This document shows, piece by piece, positions 8,447 through 10,022 of a DNA stretch of 10,022 bases. The position numbers were made by a program, and so were the translations under genes. The notes under the pieces were generated by a model. That model saw nothing but the letters and a program-made list of their open reading frames with translations, had not been told where the DNA came from and did not search any database. Source of the DNA: Rhodanobacter sp. (GTDB taxonomy: Bacteria; Pseudomonadota; Gammaproteobacteria; Xanthomonadales; Rhodanobacteraceae); NCBI GenBank assembly GCA_026193555.1, contig JAPHUU010000093.1:1-10022 (forward strand), written 5' to 3'. Each line of letters begins with the position of its first letter. The stretch's first letter is position 1.

Positions 8447-8655
8447 ACATCCTGCTCGTGCTGATCCCGGTCACGCTGCTGGTGGTGCTGGTGGCGGTGG
8501 TTTTTTTCTTCTGGGCGGTCAATCACCAGCAGTTCGACGACCTGGACAGCCCGGGCATCCTTCCGCTGCTAGATGACTTGGATCAATTTCCGGCCGATGC
8601 GAACTCTATATCTTCTCCAGCAAGCCATTCGAACCCCACTGGAGACACCCCATGA
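8443..8655 (+). CDS. ccoS: cbb3 oxidase maturation protein CcoS
   Basis: A 70-residue membrane peptide. It has an N-terminal hydrophobic helix (about residues 3-25, from ILLVLIPV to VVFFFWAV) followed by QFDDLDSPG, the FWAV-x3-QFDDL pattern that identifies CcoS. In Rhodobacter, CcoS is required for haem and copper insertion into cbb3. Typical members end soon after an acidic stretch (here LLDDLDQF); this one continues for about 20 polar residues (ADANSISSPASHSNPTGDTP). Those extra codons coincide with an AT-richer stretch that looks like a promoter for azurin (8573-8612), so the tail may be under little protein-level constraint. Start and stop both overlap neighbours as ATGA (8443-8446 and 8652-8655). 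Confidence 0.93.
   Translation: MNILLVLIPVTLLVVLVAVVFFFWAVNHQQFDDLDSPGILPLLDDLDQFPADANSISSPASHSNPTGDTP
8573..8586 (+). promoter_or_regulatory. Candidate FNR/ANR-like site for azurin, inside ccoS
   Basis: ATGAC-TTGG-ATCAA matches 8 of 10 defined positions of TTGAT-N4-ATCAA, with a perfect right half. It lies about 66 bases before the azurin start, and a -10-like element is centred about 30 bases downstream, nearly the geometry seen at ccoN. ANR control of azurin is known in Pseudomonas; its operation here is inference from one imperfect site. Confidence 0.5.
8607..8612 (+). promoter_or_regulatory. Putative -10 element for azurin
   Basis: TATATC (5 of 6 matches to TATAAT aligned as TATATC is 4 of 6; the neighbouring CTATAT frame is also possible) in an AT-rich patch that stands out from the GC-rich surroundings. 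It would start transcription near 8619, giving a leader of about 33 bases that contains the azurin ribosome site. Confidence 0.45.
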
Positions 8656-9101
8656 AACTTCAAATCTTCGCCCTGATGCTGCTCGGCCTCGTCGCCGCCC
8701 CCACCTGGGCAGCCACTGGCTGCTCGACGACGGTACAGGGCAACGACATGTTGCGCTTCAACAAGTCGTCCATCCAGGTGCCCAAGACCTGCACGACCTT
8801 CACCGTGACGCTCGACAATGTCGGCAGCATGCCTCGCTCGGTGATGGGCCACAACGTGGTGATCGCCCCCAAGGCAGACGAAGAGTCCATCATCAATGAT
8901 GGCGCCACGGCCGGTCTCGACGACGACTACGTGAAGCCGAACGACAACCGCGTAATCGCCCACACCAAGCTGATCGGCGGTGGCGAGACTGCCTCCACCA
9001 CGTTCAAGGTGTCGGCATTCAAGCCCGGCGTGACGTACAGCTTCTTCTGCACCTGCCCCGGCCACGCTTCACTGATGAGGGGCGCCATCGTCCTCAAGTA
9101 A
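8652..9101 (+). CDS. azu: Azurin (periplasmic blue copper protein)
   Basis: Small periplasmic type 1 copper electron carrier that shuttles electrons from the bc1/c-type cytochromes to terminal oxidases or nitrite reductase. The 149 residues include a signal peptide (1-20, ending PTWA). Copper ligands are H67 (MGHN), C133, H138 and M142 (FFCTCPGHASLM), and C24-C47 corresponds to the structural disulfide. Mature numbering is one higher than in Pseudomonas azurin. The loop reads FCTCPGH where Pseudomonas has FCTFPGH: the outer-sphere Phe114 is replaced by C135, an extra, apparently unpaired cysteine. The Trp48 position is Val (GHNVV), so the mature protein lacks Trp. The start is fixed by GGAG at 8641-8644, 7 bases upstream, and overlaps the ccoS stop (ATGA). 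Expression probably comes from the cco operon and from a possible internal promoter in ccoS. Confidence 0.97.
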   Translation: MKLQIFALMLLGLVAAPTWAATGCSTTVQGNDMLRFNKSSIQVPKTCTTFTVTLDNVGSMPRSVMGHNVVIAPKADEESIINDGATAGLDDDYVKPNDNRVIAHTKLIGGGETASTTFKVSAFKPGVTYSFFCTCPGHASLMRGAIVLK

Positions 9102-9113
9102 ATCGACCCCATG

Positions 9114-9146
9114 GAACGCGACGCCATCACCGATGGCGTCGCGTTC
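9114..9146 (+). terminator. Long perfect hairpin after azurin (probable terminator)
   Basis: A 15-bp perfect stem (9114-9128 pairing with 9132-9146) with a three-base loop, beginning 12 bases after the azurin stop. The tail GCGTTTGTG has only a short T-run, so termination may be partial. The hairpin also contains the upstream ATG at 9133 that is in frame with the globin, and ends 25 bases before the globin start, so it could act as an attenuator or 3' stabiliser between the two genes. Confidence 0.65.
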
Positions 9147-9161
9147 GCGTTTGTGCCTGCC

Positions 9162-9166
9162 AAGGA
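9162..9166 (+). promoter_or_regulatory. Ribosome binding site of the truncated haemoglobin
   Basis: AAGGA ends 5 bases before the ATG at 9172. It favours this start over the in-frame ATG at 9133, which is buried in the hairpin stem and would add 13 residues unlike the family. Confidence 0.7.
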
Positions 9167-9171
9167 CCGCC

Positions 9172-9576
9172 ATGCGCGACAGCCTGCTCGACGAGCCGTC
9201 CATTGCACTAGTGGTCGATCGCTTCTACGACAAGGTGCGAATCGACCCGACGCTCGGTCCGATCTTTGCCGATGCGGTGGACGACTGGGATGCGCACAAA
9301 CGCGTCCTCGTTTCGTTCTGGAGCTCGGTGGCACTGGGTGCCGGCAGCTATCGTGGACAGCCGATGGACGCGCACCGACCCCATCCGATCCGCGCCGAAC
9401 ATTTCGGCTACTGGCTGGAGTTGTGGCAAGCCACCTGCAACGAAGTACTGGAGGAATCCGCCGCGCTGCAGCTGGTCGCCACTGCGCAGCGGATCGGCCG
9501 CAGCCTGCAGCACGGCTTGGGAATTCAACCGCGTGCCAGTGCCCTTGGCATACCGATCATGGGCATCACCCTCTGA
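9172..9576 (+). CDS. Group III truncated haemoglobin
   Basis: A 134-residue globin of the trHb group III (P) class, related to Campylobacter Ctb; such proteins bind O2 and NO and have been linked to respiration under low oxygen and nitrosative stress. Visible family features are IALVVDRFYDKVR with Tyr-B10 at Y19, PTLGPIF, WDAHKRVLVSFW with the probable distal E7 His at H42, the YRGQPMDAH segment whose H68 aligns with the proximal haem His, and W80 in FGYWLELW as the likely G8 Trp. The C-terminus has about 15 extra residues (QPRASALGIPIMGITL) compared with Ctb. Start chosen from the AAGGA site. It lies 70 bases after azurin, beyond a strong hairpin, so it is either read through from the oxidase operon or expressed separately; no own promoter was seen. 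The soluble, cytoplasmic location is family knowledge. Confidence 0.92.
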   Translation: MRDSLLDEPSIALVVDRFYDKVRIDPTLGPIFADAVDDWDAHKRVLVSFWSSVALGAGSYRGQPMDAHRPHPIRAEHFGYWLELWQATCNEVLEESAALQLVATAQRIGRSLQHGLGIQPRASALGIPIMGITL

Positions 9577-9609
9577 TCGACCGCATCAAGTGAACGCATC
9601 CGGCGAGAT

Positions 9610-9631
9610 CGCTGCGCCTGACCGGCCAGCG
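9610..9631. terminator. Weak hairpin between convergent globin and tpx
   Basis: 5 bp (9610-9614 with 9627-9631), a bulged C, then 3 bp (9616-9618 with 9624-9626) and a five-base loop. It lies between two converging genes but has no T-run on either strand, so a terminator role is only suggested by position. Confidence 0.3.
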
Positions 9632-9650
9632 GACCCTGCGGGATGATTGC

Positions 9651-10022
9651 TCAGGCCAGCGCGGCAAGCGCCGCGTCGTAATCCGGTTCCTCGGTGATCT
9701 CGCCCACCATCTGCGCGTGGATCACCTTGTCGTGTTCATCCAGCACCAGCACCGCGCGCGCCGCCAAGCCGGCCAGCGGACCGCTGGCGATCGCCACACC
9801 GTAGTCATGCAGGAAATCGCCGCCACGCAGGGTCGACAGGGTCACCACGTGATCCAGCCCCTCGGCGCCGCAGAAGCGCGCCTGGGCAAACGGCAGATCC
9901 GCCGAGATACACAGCACCACCGCATTGGCCAGTTTGCCCGCCAGTTCGTTGAAGCGGCGCACCGACGCGGCGCATACGCCGGTGTCGATGCTGGGGAAGA
10001 TGTTGAGTACCTTGCGCTTGCC
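9651..10022 (-). CDS. tpx: Thiol peroxidase Tpx, C-terminal 123 residues (5' end beyond the window)
   Basis: Atypical 2-Cys peroxiredoxin of the Tpx family, which reduces H2O2 and organic hydroperoxides using thioredoxin; periplasmic or cytoplasmic in different bacteria. The visible part begins [17 protein letters not shown], nearly identical to E. coli Tpx. The peroxidatic Cys is encoded at 9972-9974 ([11 protein letters not shown]) and the resolving Cys at 9870-9872 (RFCGAEGL). [37 protein letters not shown] and the C-terminal [13 protein letters not shown] confirm the family. E. coli Tpx has 168 residues, so about 45 N-terminal residues and the promoter lie past the right edge. The gene converges on the truncated haemoglobin, with 74 bases between the stops. 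Confidence 0.97.
   Translation of the reverse strand, partial: GKRKVLNIFPSIDTGVCAASVRRFNELAGKLANAVVLCISADLPFAQARFCGAEGLDHVVTLSTLRGGDFLHDYGVAIASGPLAGLAARAVLVLDEHDKVIHAQMVGEITEEPDYDAALAALA

Noticed and set aside
8607..8612. TATATC as a constitutive sigma-70 promoter on its own
   Set aside because: No -35 hexamer at the required spacing; only kept as part of an activator-dependent arrangement with the FNR-like site.
9111..9593. Plus-strand frame overlapping the truncated haemoglobin
   Set aside because: Out of frame with the globin, Arg/Ala-rich and without family features; its start is inside the hairpin.

Overview
This 10 kb window looks like chromosomal DNA of a high-GC gammaproteobacterium. 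The protein sequences and the gene set (pseudomonad-type cbb3 oxidase, azurin, E. coli-like Tpx) suggest the Xanthomonadales, perhaps Rhodanobacteraceae; that placement is inference, because no 16S or database search was available. There are no tRNA or rRNA genes, insertion sequences, CRISPR arrays or phage genes.

Layout. Positions 1-1320 (minus strand) carry a secreted S1/P1-family nuclease followed 18 bases later by the first 149 codons of pyruvate kinase, which runs off the left edge. Positions 1500-2501 (plus strand) hold GAPDH, divergent from the nuclease and closed by a strong intrinsic terminator. Positions 2786-8655 hold a cbb3 cytochrome c oxidase operon in the order ccoN, ccoO, ccoQ, ccoP, a very short ccoH/FixH-like gene, ccoI (copper P-type ATPase) and ccoS. 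Azurin (8652-9101) follows directly, then a strong hairpin and a group III truncated haemoglobin (9172-9576). Thiol peroxidase (tpx, minus strand, 9651 to the right edge) is convergent with the globin and incomplete.

How it works together. A perfect FNR/ANR palindrome (2719-2732) lies where a class II activator site would sit for ccoN, so the oxidase is probably induced at low oxygen. CcoN/O/P/Q form the high-affinity terminal oxidase, CcoI and CcoS supply copper and assembly functions, and the CcoH-like peptide may help assembly. Azurin could donate electrons to the oxidase or to a denitrification enzyme, and the globin could handle O2 or NO. From ccoO to azurin every junction is a 4-base stop/start overlap. 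A second, weaker FNR-like site with a correctly spaced -10-like element lies inside the 3' end of ccoS, so azurin may also have its own promoter.

No wholly new system is evident. The points most worth checking are a natural azurin with Cys next to the copper-ligand loop position normally held by Phe114, a CcoI whose N-terminal metal-binding fold has lost its CxxC, a CcoH reduced to about 70 residues, the internal azurin promoter, and two strong unexplained hairpins (6143-6174 and 9114-9146).
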